Shown here piece after piece: positions 53,732 through 61,121 of a stretch of DNA of 64,000 bases. The translations under genes were made by a program, and so were the position numbers. The notes under the pieces are model-generated. The model saw nothing but the letters and a program-made list of their open reading frames with translations. It was not told the DNA's origin and searched no databases. The stretch comes from Solirhodobacter olei (GTDB lineage: Bacteria; Pseudomonadota; Alphaproteobacteria; Rhodobacterales; Rhodobacteraceae). The DNA lies in contig NZ_RRYH01000009.1 of assembly GCF_004010155.1 (NCBI RefSeq), positions 1 to 64,000 on the forward strand, read 5' to 3'. The first letter of the stretch is position 1. Each line of letters starts with the position of its first letter.

Positions 53732-54800
53732 ACGGATTCTCCTGACCGGCGGGGCCGGCTACATCGGCACGCATGTCTATATCGAACTTCTGCGGGCCGG
53801 GTTCCGCCCCGCGATCCTCGACAACTTCTCCAATTCCGATCCCGCCGTGCTCGGCGCGCTGGAAGAGATCACCGGCCAGCCGGTCGACTGCACCCGCATC
53901 GACCTGCGCGACGGTCCGGCCCTCTCCGCCGTCCTCGCCCAGGGCCGCTTCGCCGGGGTCATCCACCTCGCCGCGCTGAAATCGGTGCCGGAGTCCCTCC
54001 TCCACCCCTCCGCCTATGTCGACAACAACCTCGGTGGCCTCGTCAGCCTCGTGCGCGCGATGGAGGCGGTGGGGCCGCGGGCACTGGTCTTCTCCTCCTC
54101 CGCCACCGTCTACGGCACGCCCGAGCGGCTGCCGATCCCAGAGGACGCGGCACGCGGCTTCACCAATCCCTACGGTTTCACCAAGCTCGCCGCCGAGCAG
54201 ATCCTGGAAATGGTCGCGACGGCCGATCCCCGCTGGGCCATCGGCACCCTGCGCTACTTCAACCCGGCGGGCGCGCACTCCTCCGGCCTGATCGGAGAGG
54301 CGCCGGTGGAAAGCGCCACGAACCTCTTCCCCGCCATCGCCCGCGCCGCCCTCTGCCGGGGCGCGCCGCTGCAGCTTTTCGGCAGCGACTACCCGACCCG
54401 CGACGGCACGGCGGAACGCGACTTCATCCATGTCGAAGACCTCGCCGCCGGCCATGTCCTCTCGCTCCGGCGCCTGCTCGACGACGGGCGCGGCCACCGG
54501 GTGAACCTCGGCACCGGCCAAGGCCACACGGTGCTGGAGGTCATCCGCGCCTATGCCGCCGCCAGCGGGAGGGATATCCCCTATCGCATCGCCCCCCGCC
54601 GCCCCGGCGACGTGGCGCGCTGCGTCGCCGATCCGGCCCTGGCCGAGCGCCTGCTCGGCTTCCGCGCCACCCGGGGGCTGGAGGCGATGTGCCACTCCGC
54701 CTGGAACGCGCTGATCCGGGCCGAGATGCCGCGCCAGGCCCGCGCCAGGGCCGCCGCCCGGCCGGGCTGGCCAGCCCCGCTCCAGCGCAGCTTGATTTAG
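53724..54800 (+). CDS. galE: UDP-glucose 4-epimerase, probable AUU start
   Basis: A 358-residue SDR epimerase from an ATT at 53724. The NAD motif ILLTGGAGYIGTHVYIELL begins five codons later; the catalytic serine is in ALVFSSSATVYGTPE and the Tyr-Lys pair in NPYGFTKLAAEQILE. GTLRYFNPAGAHSSGLIGE is the substrate loop. No ATG, GTG or TTG exists in frame before the GxxGxxG motif; the first is GTG 53847, which would remove it. GGAAGG (53711-53716) sits seven bases before the ATT, so an AUU start is favoured. It overlaps the GINT1-like gene by 8 bp. It supplies UDP-galactose for EPS. Confidence 0.9.
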   Translation: MAERILLTGGAGYIGTHVYIELLRAGFRPAILDNFSNSDPAVLGALEEITGQPVDCTRIDLRDGPALSAVLAQGRFAGVIHLAALKSVPESLLHPSAYVDNNLGGLVSLVRAMEAVGPRALVFSSSATVYGTPERLPIPEDAARGFTNPYGFTKLAAEQILEMVATADPRWAIGTLRYFNPAGAHSSGLIGEAPVESATNLFPAIARAALCRGAPLQLFGSDYPTRDGTAERDFIHVEDLAAGHVLSLRRLLDDGRGHRVNLGTGQGHTVLEVIRAYAAASGRDIPYRIAPRRPGDVARCVADPALAERLLGFRATRGLEAMCHSAWNALIRAEMPRQARARAAARPGWPAPLQRSLI

Positions 54801-54827
54801 ATCTGATGAAGCCGAAGGCCCGATTTA

Positions 54828-54881
54828 CGGTATCTTACGGTGCGAAAGCGGTGCCAAATCGGTGCGGAAACGGTAGGCGGT
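54828..54881. repeat. Tandem 11-bp repeats, CGGT-led
   Basis: Five units in a row: CGGTATCTTA (10), CGGTGCGAAAG, CGGTGCCAAAT, CGGTGCGGAAA and CGGTAGGCGGT. The helical-turn period means each CGGT(G) faces the same side of the DNA. They lie between the galE stop and the aldolase stop, convergent genes. This resembles an iteron or integrase arm-site array, but no recombinase gene is near. Confidence 0.55.
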
Positions 54882-54901
54882 TTTTTCAGAAATCCCAGCG
54901 G

Positions 54902-54954
54902 CTTGCAGACGACCGGCGCGGCCGGGCCCCAGCCCCGCCGCGCAGCTCTGCAAG
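54902..54954. terminator. Nested hairpin between convergent genes
   Basis: Outer arms CTTGCAGA (54902-54909) and TCTGCAAG (54947-54954) with inner arms GCGCGGC and GCCGCGC. It lies 25 bp after the aldolase stop on the minus strand and 100 bp after galE on the plus strand. There is no adjacent T tract, so bidirectional termination is only possible, not shown. Confidence 0.45.
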
Positions 54955-54979
54955 ATTTCCTTAAGCGTTTCGGCCCGCC

Positions 54980-55891
54980 TCAGCCGGCCGCCTCGGCGCC
55001 CTCTTCGATGGCCGCGATCCGGGCCTCCAGCGCCTCGCCCAGCTCCCAGCTGACATCGAGATGGGGCGCCCGCAGGTTCAGCCAGCGCCGGTCGCCGGTG
55101 CGCACGGCAAGCACCGCCTTGATCCCGCCTATCAGCCCCGCCGCCTGCGCCGCCAGCCGCACCGCCTTCATCCGGTCCTCGGCCTCGGTCACGTCCCGGC
55201 CCGCGCGGGTTCCGTCGTAAACAGCGCGGATCGCGGCGGCGTTGAGGTTCACCGTGGCCGAGATGCAGCCTCCGCCCCCTGCCGCCAAACCCTTGGAAAG
55301 AAAGCTTTCCGAGCCGGGGAAGACAGAGATCCCCGGCACCGCCGAGATCACGCTCCGGGTGTTCTCCCAGTCGCCGGAGCTGTCCTTGTAGGCCACCACC
55401 GTCTCCGGATAGGCCGCGTTCAGCCGGGCGGCCAGCGCCGGCGTCACCGCCACCCCGCTGTTCTGGGGGATGTTGTAAAGGAGGACGCGCAGCCTCGGAT
55501 CGGCCAGCCCCTCGATCAGCTCGCCGAAGAACCGCGCCTGCCCGGCATCGCCCACCGCGCCGTAGAAGAACGAGGGCAGCACCATCACCGCCGCACAGCC
55601 GAGCTCCACCGCATGGGCCGAAAGCTCCCGCGTCTCGGTGAGCGACGGTACCCCGGTCCCCGGCATCAGCCGCTCCGCCGGCACCCCGTCGGCCACCAGC
55701 CCCTCCAGCGCCTCCCGCCTCTCCCGCACCCCGAGCGACAGCGCCTCCCCCGTTGTTCCAAAGGGCGAAAGGTAATGCGCGCCCTGCTCCAGCATCCGCT
55801 TGGCATGCTCGGCGTAGAGGTCGCGGGCAAGGCTGCCGTCGGCGTTGAACGGGGTCGCGATGGGGCAGACGATGCCCTGCAGTCGGGTCAT
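54980..55891 (-). CDS. DapA-family aldolase, probable 2-keto-3-deoxygluconate aldolase
   Basis: A 303-residue class I aldolase/lyase of the DapA superfamily. The GTTGEA motif is in LSPFGTTGEALSLGV; the Schiff-base lysine is in ETVVAYKDSSGDWEN; the proton-relay tyrosine is in RVLLYNIPQNSGVAV. Being downstream of uxuA and a TRAP transporter, it more probably cleaves 2-keto-3-deoxygluconate to pyruvate and glyceraldehyde than makes dihydrodipicolinate. The gap to uxuA is 168 bp, so co-transcription is likely but an internal promoter is possible. Confidence 0.88.
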   Translation of the reverse strand: MTRLQGIVCPIATPFNADGSLARDLYAEHAKRMLEQGAHYLSPFGTTGEALSLGVRERREALEGLVADGVPAERLMPGTGVPSLTETRELSAHAVELGCAAVMVLPSFFYGAVGDAGQARFFGELIEGLADPRLRVLLYNIPQNSGVAVTPALAARLNAAYPETVVAYKDSSGDWENTRSVISAVPGISVFPGSESFLSKGLAAGGGGCISATVNLNAAAIRAVYDGTRAGRDVTEAEDRMKAVRLAAQAAGLIGGIKAVLAVRTGDRRWLNLRAPHLDVSWELGEALEARIAAIEEGAEAAG

Positions 55892-56059
55892 GGAAAAGGT
55901 CCTTCGGTGGCGCGGGCCGGCCCCGGGCCGGCGCCGGCTCGGCCCAGATCACACCGACGGCGCGGCAAGGTCAATCCCGCCGCGGCACGTCGGGATTATT
56001 CCTGCGATTTCAGGTCTCTGCTCTAACCGCGTCCGGCCCCGCGGACCCTTACCGACCTT

Positions 56060-57265
56060 CTACGCTTGCTGATGCGAGAGCGCCGCGATGACGCCGCGAA
56101 GCTCTGCCAGCCCCTTCAGCCGCCCGATCGTCGGGTAGCCGGGCTGGGCCTGGCGCGCGAGGTCGTCGACGATGTCCTGCCCGTGGTCGGGCCGGAACGG
56201 GATCACGGCATCGCCCCGGCCGGCAGCGCGGCGGCGGGCCTCCTCGGCCAGCACCTCCGCGACCAGCGCCACCATGTCGGTGTCGCCGCTTAGATGAGAG
56301 GCCTCGTAGAACGAACCGCCGACCTCCGCGCTTTCCCGCGTGACGTTGCGCAGATGCAGGAAATGCACCCGGTCGCCCAGCCGCCGCATCATCCCCGGCA
56401 GATCATTGTCCGGCCGTGCCCCGAGCGAACCGGCACAGAGCGTCACCCCGTTCGCCGGCAGGTCGACGGCGCGCAGCATCGCGGCGTAATCCGCCTCGGT
56501 CGACAGGATCCGCGGCAGGCCGAGCAGCGGGAAGGGCGGATCGTCGGGATGGCAGCAGAGCCGCAGGCCGAGATCTTGCGCGAGCGGCGCCACCTGCTCG
56601 AGGAAATCGAACAGGTTGCGGCGCAGCCGCTCCGGCCCGATCTCGGCATAAAGCGCGAGGTGATCGCGCACCTTGGCGGGGGTGATCGCCTCGGTCTCCC
56701 CCGGCAGGCCGAAAAGGACGGAGCGGGTGATCGCCTGCTGCCGGGCCGGGTCCATCTCGCCGTGGCGGCGCGCGGCAGCCTCGACGACTTCCTCGGAGAA
56801 GTCCCGCGCCGCACCGGGGCGGGCGAGGATATGGATGTCGAAGGCAGCGAAATCGATCAGGTCGAAGCGCATGCAGGTCGCCCCGCTCGGCAGGCGCCAG
56901 GCGAGGTCGGTGCGCGTCCAGTCGAGCACGGGCATGAAGTTGTAGCACACCACCTCGATGCCCGCGGCAGCCACGGCGCGCAGGCTCTGCTGCCAGGCGG
57001 CGACATGGGCGCGCCAGTCACCGGACTGGCGCTTGATGTCCTCGGAGACGGGGATGCTCTCCACCACCTCCCAGGCGAGGCCGGAGGCGGAGCCGTCGCG
57101 GCGGTGGCCGACCTCGGCCTGCCGCTTTGCGATCTCATCGGCGCTCCAGGCCACCCCGGGCGGGATGTGGTGGAGGGCGGTGACAACGCCCTCGGCCTCG
57201 GCCTGAAGCATGTCGTCCACGCTCACCCGATCGGGCGGCCCGAACCAACGCCAGGTCTGTCTCAT
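56060..57265 (-). CDS. uxuA: D-mannonate dehydratase
   Basis: A 401-residue UxuA protein of normal length. MRQTWRWFGPPDRVSVDDML is the family opening; metal-binding residues lie in RLCCHPDDPPFPLLGLPRIL, CAGSLGARPDND, VHFLHLRNV and IPFRPDHGQDIV. It dehydrates D-mannonate to 2-keto-3-deoxy-D-gluconate in glucuronate catabolism, using Fe2+ or Mn2+. It follows dctM by 13 bp, so the TRAP system and the enzyme share an operon. Confidence 0.96.
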   Translation of the reverse strand: MRQTWRWFGPPDRVSVDDMLQAEAEGVVTALHHIPPGVAWSADEIAKRQAEVGHRRDGSASGLAWEVVESIPVSEDIKRQSGDWRAHVAAWQQSLRAVAAAGIEVVCYNFMPVLDWTRTDLAWRLPSGATCMRFDLIDFAAFDIHILARPGAARDFSEEVVEAAARRHGEMDPARQQAITRSVLFGLPGETEAITPAKVRDHLALYAEIGPERLRRNLFDFLEQVAPLAQDLGLRLCCHPDDPPFPLLGLPRILSTEADYAAMLRAVDLPANGVTLCAGSLGARPDNDLPGMMRRLGDRVHFLHLRNVTRESAEVGGSFYEASHLSGDTDMVALVAEVLAEEARRRAAGRGDAVIPFRPDHGQDIVDDLARQAQPGYPTIGRLKGLAELRGVIAALSHQQA

Positions 57266-57278
57266 TGCCTGCGCCCCC

Positions 57279-58568
57279 TCAGCCCGGCCCGCCGAAGGCG
57301 TAATCGGGCAGCCACATCACCAGCCCTGGCACGAAGACCAGAAGGCAGATGACCAGCAGGATGGTCGCGATGAAGGGCAGCGCCTCGACAGTGTATTCCT
57401 CGATCTTCACGTCGAGGATCGAGCAGACCGCGTACATCGCCACCCCCACCGGCGGGGTCATCCCCCCGAGCGTGACGATCGACATCATCAGGATGCCGAA
57501 ATGCACCGGGTCGTAGCCCGCCGCCTTCACCACCGGGACGAAGATCGGGGTCAGGAGCAGCACCAGAACCGTGCTTTCGATGAAGCAGCCGGCAATCAGG
57601 ATGAACAGCAGCATCGTCAGGATGATCAGATGCGGCTCATGCACCCCGTGCAGCATCCAGGACGAGATCGTCTGCGGCACCTGCATGAAGATGATCGCGA
57701 AGCCGACCATGCCCGACATCAGGATGATCAGCATGATCAGCCCGATGTCCGAGACGGTGGCCGAGATCGCGCGCAGGAGCGTCTCCCAGGTCATCTCGCG
57801 GTGCAGCAGGAAGCCCACGAAGATCGCGTAGACCACGGCGAAAGCGCCGACCTCCGAAGGCGTGAAGACCCCGCCCCGGATCGCCACCAGCAGCGCCACC
57901 GGGAAGATCAGCGCCCAGCGGGCGCCCCAGGCGGCCGCGCCGAGGCCGCGGGCGGTGGGCTTTTCCGAGTTGGCCACGACATAGCCGCGCCGCTTGGCGA
58001 TCAGGTAGGTCGTGATCATCAGGCCGAGCATCATCACCAGGCCGGGGATCACGCCCGCCAGGAACAGCCGCCCGATGGAGACGTCGCCGACATAGCCATA
58101 GAGGATCAGCCCGATCGAGGGCGGGATCGTCGCGGTGATGAGCGAACCGACCGCGATCACGGCGGCGGAGAAGCCCTTTCCATAGCCGCGCTCGATCATC
58201 GAGGGGCCGAGGATCCGCGCCTCCATCGCCGCATCGGCGACGGCGGAGCCCGAGACACCGCCCATCAGCGTCGAGAGCACGATGGCGATCTGGCCGAGGC
58301 CGCCCGCCATCCAGCCGACGGCGAGCGAGGAGAAACGGAACAGCCGCTTGGTGATCCCGCTCTCGTTCATCAGGTGACCGGCGAAGACGAAGAACGGCAC
58401 GGCGAGAAGCGGGAAGCTCTGGCTCATCGTGGCGATCTTCTGAACGCCGATCTCGGTCGGCATGATCGGATTGGTCAGGAAGAACCAGAAGCCCGCGATG
58501 CCGATGGCAAAGGCAACGGGCAGTCCGACGAACATCAGTACGAAGAAGATGACGGTGAGGGCTAGCAT
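57279..58568 (-). CDS. TRAP transporter large permease (DctM)
   Basis: A 429-residue membrane protein of typical DctM length, with about 12 helices. Motifs are FFVLMFVGLPVAFAIGIAGF, VPFFVFAGHLMNESGITKRL, LMGGVSGSAVADAAMEARIL and GYGKGFSAAVIAVGSLITAT. It uses the Na+ gradient to import the substrate bound by DctP. It starts 3 bp after the DctQ stop. The substrate is likely a hexuronate or mannonate given the next gene, uxuA. Confidence 0.95.
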   Translation of the reverse strand: MLALTVIFFVLMFVGLPVAFAIGIAGFWFFLTNPIMPTEIGVQKIATMSQSFPLLAVPFFVFAGHLMNESGITKRLFRFSSLAVGWMAGGLGQIAIVLSTLMGGVSGSAVADAAMEARILGPSMIERGYGKGFSAAVIAVGSLITATIPPSIGLILYGYVGDVSIGRLFLAGVIPGLVMMLGLMITTYLIAKRRGYVVANSEKPTARGLGAAAWGARWALIFPVALLVAIRGGVFTPSEVGAFAVVYAIFVGFLLHREMTWETLLRAISATVSDIGLIMLIILMSGMVGFAIIFMQVPQTISSWMLHGVHEPHLIILTMLLFILIAGCFIESTVLVLLLTPIFVPVVKAAGYDPVHFGILMMSIVTLGGMTPPVGVAMYAVCSILDVKIEEYTVEALPFIATILLVICLLVFVPGLVMWLPDYAFGGPG

Positions 58569-58571
58569 GTC

Positions 58572-59093
58572 TCAGAGCTCCGAGCCTTCGGCCGCCACGG
58601 CGGCGTCCTCGCGGGAATAGATCAGCGCGTCGCGTCCCGCGCGGCGCGCCCGGATCGCGCCCACAACGTTGCCGATCAGCGCGATCGCGATCATCAGCGC
58701 GCCGACGGGCACCGCCGAGGTGACGAAGCCATAGCTGATGCCGCTGTCGCCGAAGCGGCGCTGCAGGTTGTCGAAGGTCAGCTGCAGCCCCTTCACGATC
58801 AGCATGGACAGGAAGGCGAGGATCAGCAGCGACAGCGCCAGCTCCAGCCAGAACCGGAAGCGGGACGGCAGGCGTCTGACCAGGAGGTCGATCCCGAGGT
58901 GGGATTTCTCGCGCATGGCGCGGGTGGCGCCGATCATGCATAGCCAGATGAAAAGAAGCTGCGCCATGTCGACCGACCAGATCAGGGGATGATCGAAGAA
59001 GCGCAGGACCGCCGCGACGAAGACGAGGGCCACGATCGTGACCAGGATCAGGGCCGCGACCACGAACTCAAGCTGAGACAGTCGTTTCAGCAC
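58572..59093 (-). CDS. TRAP transporter small permease (DctQ)
   Basis: A 173-residue DctQ protein with four predicted helices (LEFVVAALILVTIVALVFVA, VDMAQLLFIWLCMIGATRAM, FWLELALSLLILAFLSMLIV and a fourth near SYGFVTSAVPVGALMIAIAL). The MREKSHLGIDLLVRRLP loop is the family signature. It lies 78 bp after the DctP stop and pairs with DctM. Confidence 0.93.
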   Translation of the reverse strand: MLKRLSQLEFVVAALILVTIVALVFVAAVLRFFDHPLIWSVDMAQLLFIWLCMIGATRAMREKSHLGIDLLVRRLPSRFRFWLELALSLLILAFLSMLIVKGLQLTFDNLQRRFGDSGISYGFVTSAVPVGALMIAIALIGNVVGAIRARRAGRDALIYSREDAAVAAEGSEL

Positions 59094-59171
59094 GGCAGGA
59101 CTCCGGAAATTATGGTGCTGCAGGAACGCCGGCCGCCCCGTGCGGGGCAGCCGGCGCAGAGGGGAAGCGGC

Positions 59172-60149
59172 TTATTGGGCGAGGATCTTCTCGACCTCGG
59201 CGTGCAGCTTGCCGTAGCCCAGCTTTTCGTAGACCACCTCGGTCGCCTTCTTGAAGGGCGCGGTATCGATGTGGTCGACCTCCATGCCCTGCTTCTTCAG
59301 CGTCTTTTCCAGCGCGGCGAGTGAGTCCTTCGTGGCGTAGGAGCCGATGTCGCCGGCCTTAAGCGCATCGGTGGTCAGCACCTTCTGCAGGTCCTTCGGC
59401 AGGCTATCATACCATTTCGCCGAAGTGATCATGCCGGTGATGAGGTTGATGTGACCGGTCATGGTCAGGTAATGCGTGACCTCGTAGAGCTTGGAACCCT
59501 CGCCCGCCGGAAGCTGCGCCTCGGCCGCATCGATCGCCTTCTGCTGCAGCGCCGAATAAGTGTCGGCCCAGGGCATCGGGGTCGGCGTCGCGCCCATGGC
59601 GCGGACGGTCTCGGTCCAGACCGGGGCGCCCGGGGTGCGCATCCGCACGCCCTTCAGGTCGGAAGGCTTTGTGACCTTCACGTTGGTCCAGAGCTCGCGC
59701 TCGCCCTGCCACCAGTTGAAGCTCAGCACCTGAAGCTTGCCCTGATCGTGCAGATCCTTGGCCCAGCCATCGAACAGCGGCGAGGTGACGACCTTGCGGA
59801 TGCCCTTGTAGCCGCTTGCCAGGTAGGGCGCGCCGAGAATGCCGAAGGCCTTGGTGTAATTGGCCAGGCGTCCGCCGTCGACGATCACCGCCACCGGCGC
59901 CCCGGAGCGGGCCTGGACCATCACATCCTCATCCGGGCCAAGCTGCGAGTTCGGGAACAGCTTCACCTGCAGCTTGCCACCGGAATCCTTGGCGACCATC
60001 TGCTGGAACGCGGTCAGGCCCTTGTAAAGCGGGTCCGTGGTGGTCAGCGCGGTGTTGACGTTCAGCGTGTATTCCGCCGCAAGCACGGCGCTGCCGGCAA
60101 ACGCGATCGGCAGTGCGAGCACGAGGGCCCGCAGTCCAAGATTCTTCAT
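59172..60149 (-). CDS. TRAP transporter substrate-binding protein (DctP)
   Basis: A 325-residue periplasmic protein with Sec signal (ALVLALPIAFAGSAVLA). The DctP fold shows KLFPNSQLGPDEDVMVQARS, the arginine for the substrate carboxylate in SDLKGVRMRTPGAPVWTETV (Arg near VRMR), and MGATPTPMPWADTYSALQQK. I chose ATG 60149, five bases after GGGAGG. First gene of dctPQM-uxuA-aldolase. Substrate: probably a uronate or aldonate, from the neighbours. Confidence 0.94.
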   Translation of the reverse strand: MKNLGLRALVLALPIAFAGSAVLAAEYTLNVNTALTTTDPLYKGLTAFQQMVAKDSGGKLQVKLFPNSQLGPDEDVMVQARSGAPVAVIVDGGRLANYTKAFGILGAPYLASGYKGIRKVVTSPLFDGWAKDLHDQGKLQVLSFNWWQGERELWTNVKVTKPSDLKGVRMRTPGAPVWTETVRAMGATPTPMPWADTYSALQQKAIDAAEAQLPAGEGSKLYEVTHYLTMTGHINLITGMITSAKWYDSLPKDLQKVLTTDALKAGDIGSYATKDSLAALEKTLKKQGMEVDHIDTAPFKKATEVVYEKLGYGKLHAEVEKILAQ

Positions 60150-60206
60150 CACATCCTCCCTTTCGGTTTCTTTGGTCTTCGCAACTCCCTCGTGACAACT
60201 AGAATG

Positions 60207-60225
60207 GTAGTATAGTACTTGTCAA
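60207..60225. promoter_or_regulatory. Putative GntR operator and dctP -35 box
   Basis: GTAGTATAGTAC (60207-60218) is palindromic at 10 of 12 positions. Next to it, on the minus strand, is a consensus TTGACA (60225-60220), a likely -35 for dctP. The operator sits immediately downstream of that -35 on the dctP side, a repressing position for the divergent FCD-GntR protein. The -10 was not clear. Confidence 0.45.
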
Positions 60226-60323
60226 GAAATCCGCTTTGACTTAATCGAGAGACCCATCGGGAGGATCGAATTCTGAGCATCACGACACATAGGCGGGCGT
60301 CAGCCTCGGGGGTCGGCCAACGG

Positions 60324-60977
60324 ATGCACCTGGCCCTGCGCCGGCGCATTCTTCGCAATGAATTGGCCCCCGGAACGCGGATGTCGGAGATCGACACCGC
60401 CGCGGATTACGAGGTCAGCCGCCAGCCAGTGCGCGAGGCCTTCATCAAGCTCGCCGAGGAAGGCTTGCTGGAGGTCCGCCCGCAGCGCGGCACCTTCGTG
60501 CGCAAGATCTCGATCAAGGCCGTGATGGATGCACGGTTTGTCCGCGAGGCGGTGGAATCGGACGTGGTCCGCGCCGCCGCACGCGCCCATGATCCGGAAG
60601 TGGCGGCAGACCTGCTGCGCCAGATCGACGACCAGCGCCGCGCGGTGGAGGAAGGCTTCGAACGCTTCATCCAGCTCGACGAACGCTTCCACCAGACGCT
60701 GGCGCAGGCGGCGGGCGTCTCGGGCGCCTGGCAGGTGCTGGAGACGCTGAAGCTGCAGATGGACCGGGTCCGCTACCTCTCGGTCATGCGCTTTCCAATG
60801 GAAAAGCTTCTGGCCCAGCACGAGGCCGTGGCCCGCGCGATCGAGGCCGGGGACGAGGCCGCGGCAGAGGCCGCGATGCGCCACCACCTGCGCGAGATCC
60901 TCAGCGACCTGCCCGAGATCGCCCTGGCCAACCCCGACCTCTTCGAACAGTCCGGCCCGGCGCGGGACCTCGGCTGA
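60324..60977 (+). CDS. GntR-family (FCD) regulator of the uronate operon
   Basis: At least 217 residues from ATG 60324. The winged helix-turn-helix runs from the first residues (RMSEIDTAADYEVSRQPVRE, then AFIKLAEEGLLEVRPQRGTF), and the FCD domain has DARFVREAVESDVVRAAARA, DERFHQTLAQAAGVSG and AQHEAVARAIEAGDEAA with metal-binding histidines. The N-terminus looks short. An upstream in-frame CTG at 60273 has GGGAGG (60259-60264) eight bases before it and would add 17 residues, a more usual length. Divergent from dctP, so probably the repressor of dctPQM-uxuA. Divergence from the operon and FCD type fit UxuR/ExuR-like control. Confidence 0.9.
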   Translation: MHLALRRRILRNELAPGTRMSEIDTAADYEVSRQPVREAFIKLAEEGLLEVRPQRGTFVRKISIKAVMDARFVREAVESDVVRAAARAHDPEVAADLLRQIDDQRRAVEEGFERFIQLDERFHQTLAQAAGVSGAWQVLETLKLQMDRVRYLSVMRFPMEKLLAQHEAVARAIEAGDEAAAEAAMRHHLREILSDLPEIALANPDLFEQSGPARDLG

Positions 60978-61091
60978 CGCGGCGCTCTGCCCCGCCACCC
61001 CGCCGCCCGATCCGACCTGACCCGCAGCACCAGTCCGCGCAGGCCCCGCCCGGCTACGCGGACTTTTCTTTTTTGCAAAAGCCCGTTAGTA

Positions 61092-61107
61092 TTGAATGAA
61101 CATTCAA
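61092..61107. promoter_or_regulatory. Operator TTGAATG-AA-CATTCAA upstream of the Rieske gene
   Basis: Perfect inverted repeat with 7-base arms, 14 bp before the Rieske start codon. A -10-like TAGTAT (61087-61092) touches it. A repressor bound here would cover the start of transcription. The TTGAA-N6-TTCAA core matches the operator at 24124-24143, and its half-site TTGAATG recurs at 62418. TetR-type binding is inferred. Confidence 0.55.
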
Positions 61108-61121
61108 CAAGGATTGATCTC

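Noticed and set aside
54902-54954. A classical Rho-independent terminator at the nested hairpin
   Set aside because: There is no U tract directly after the stem on either strand, so only a tentative terminator label is kept.
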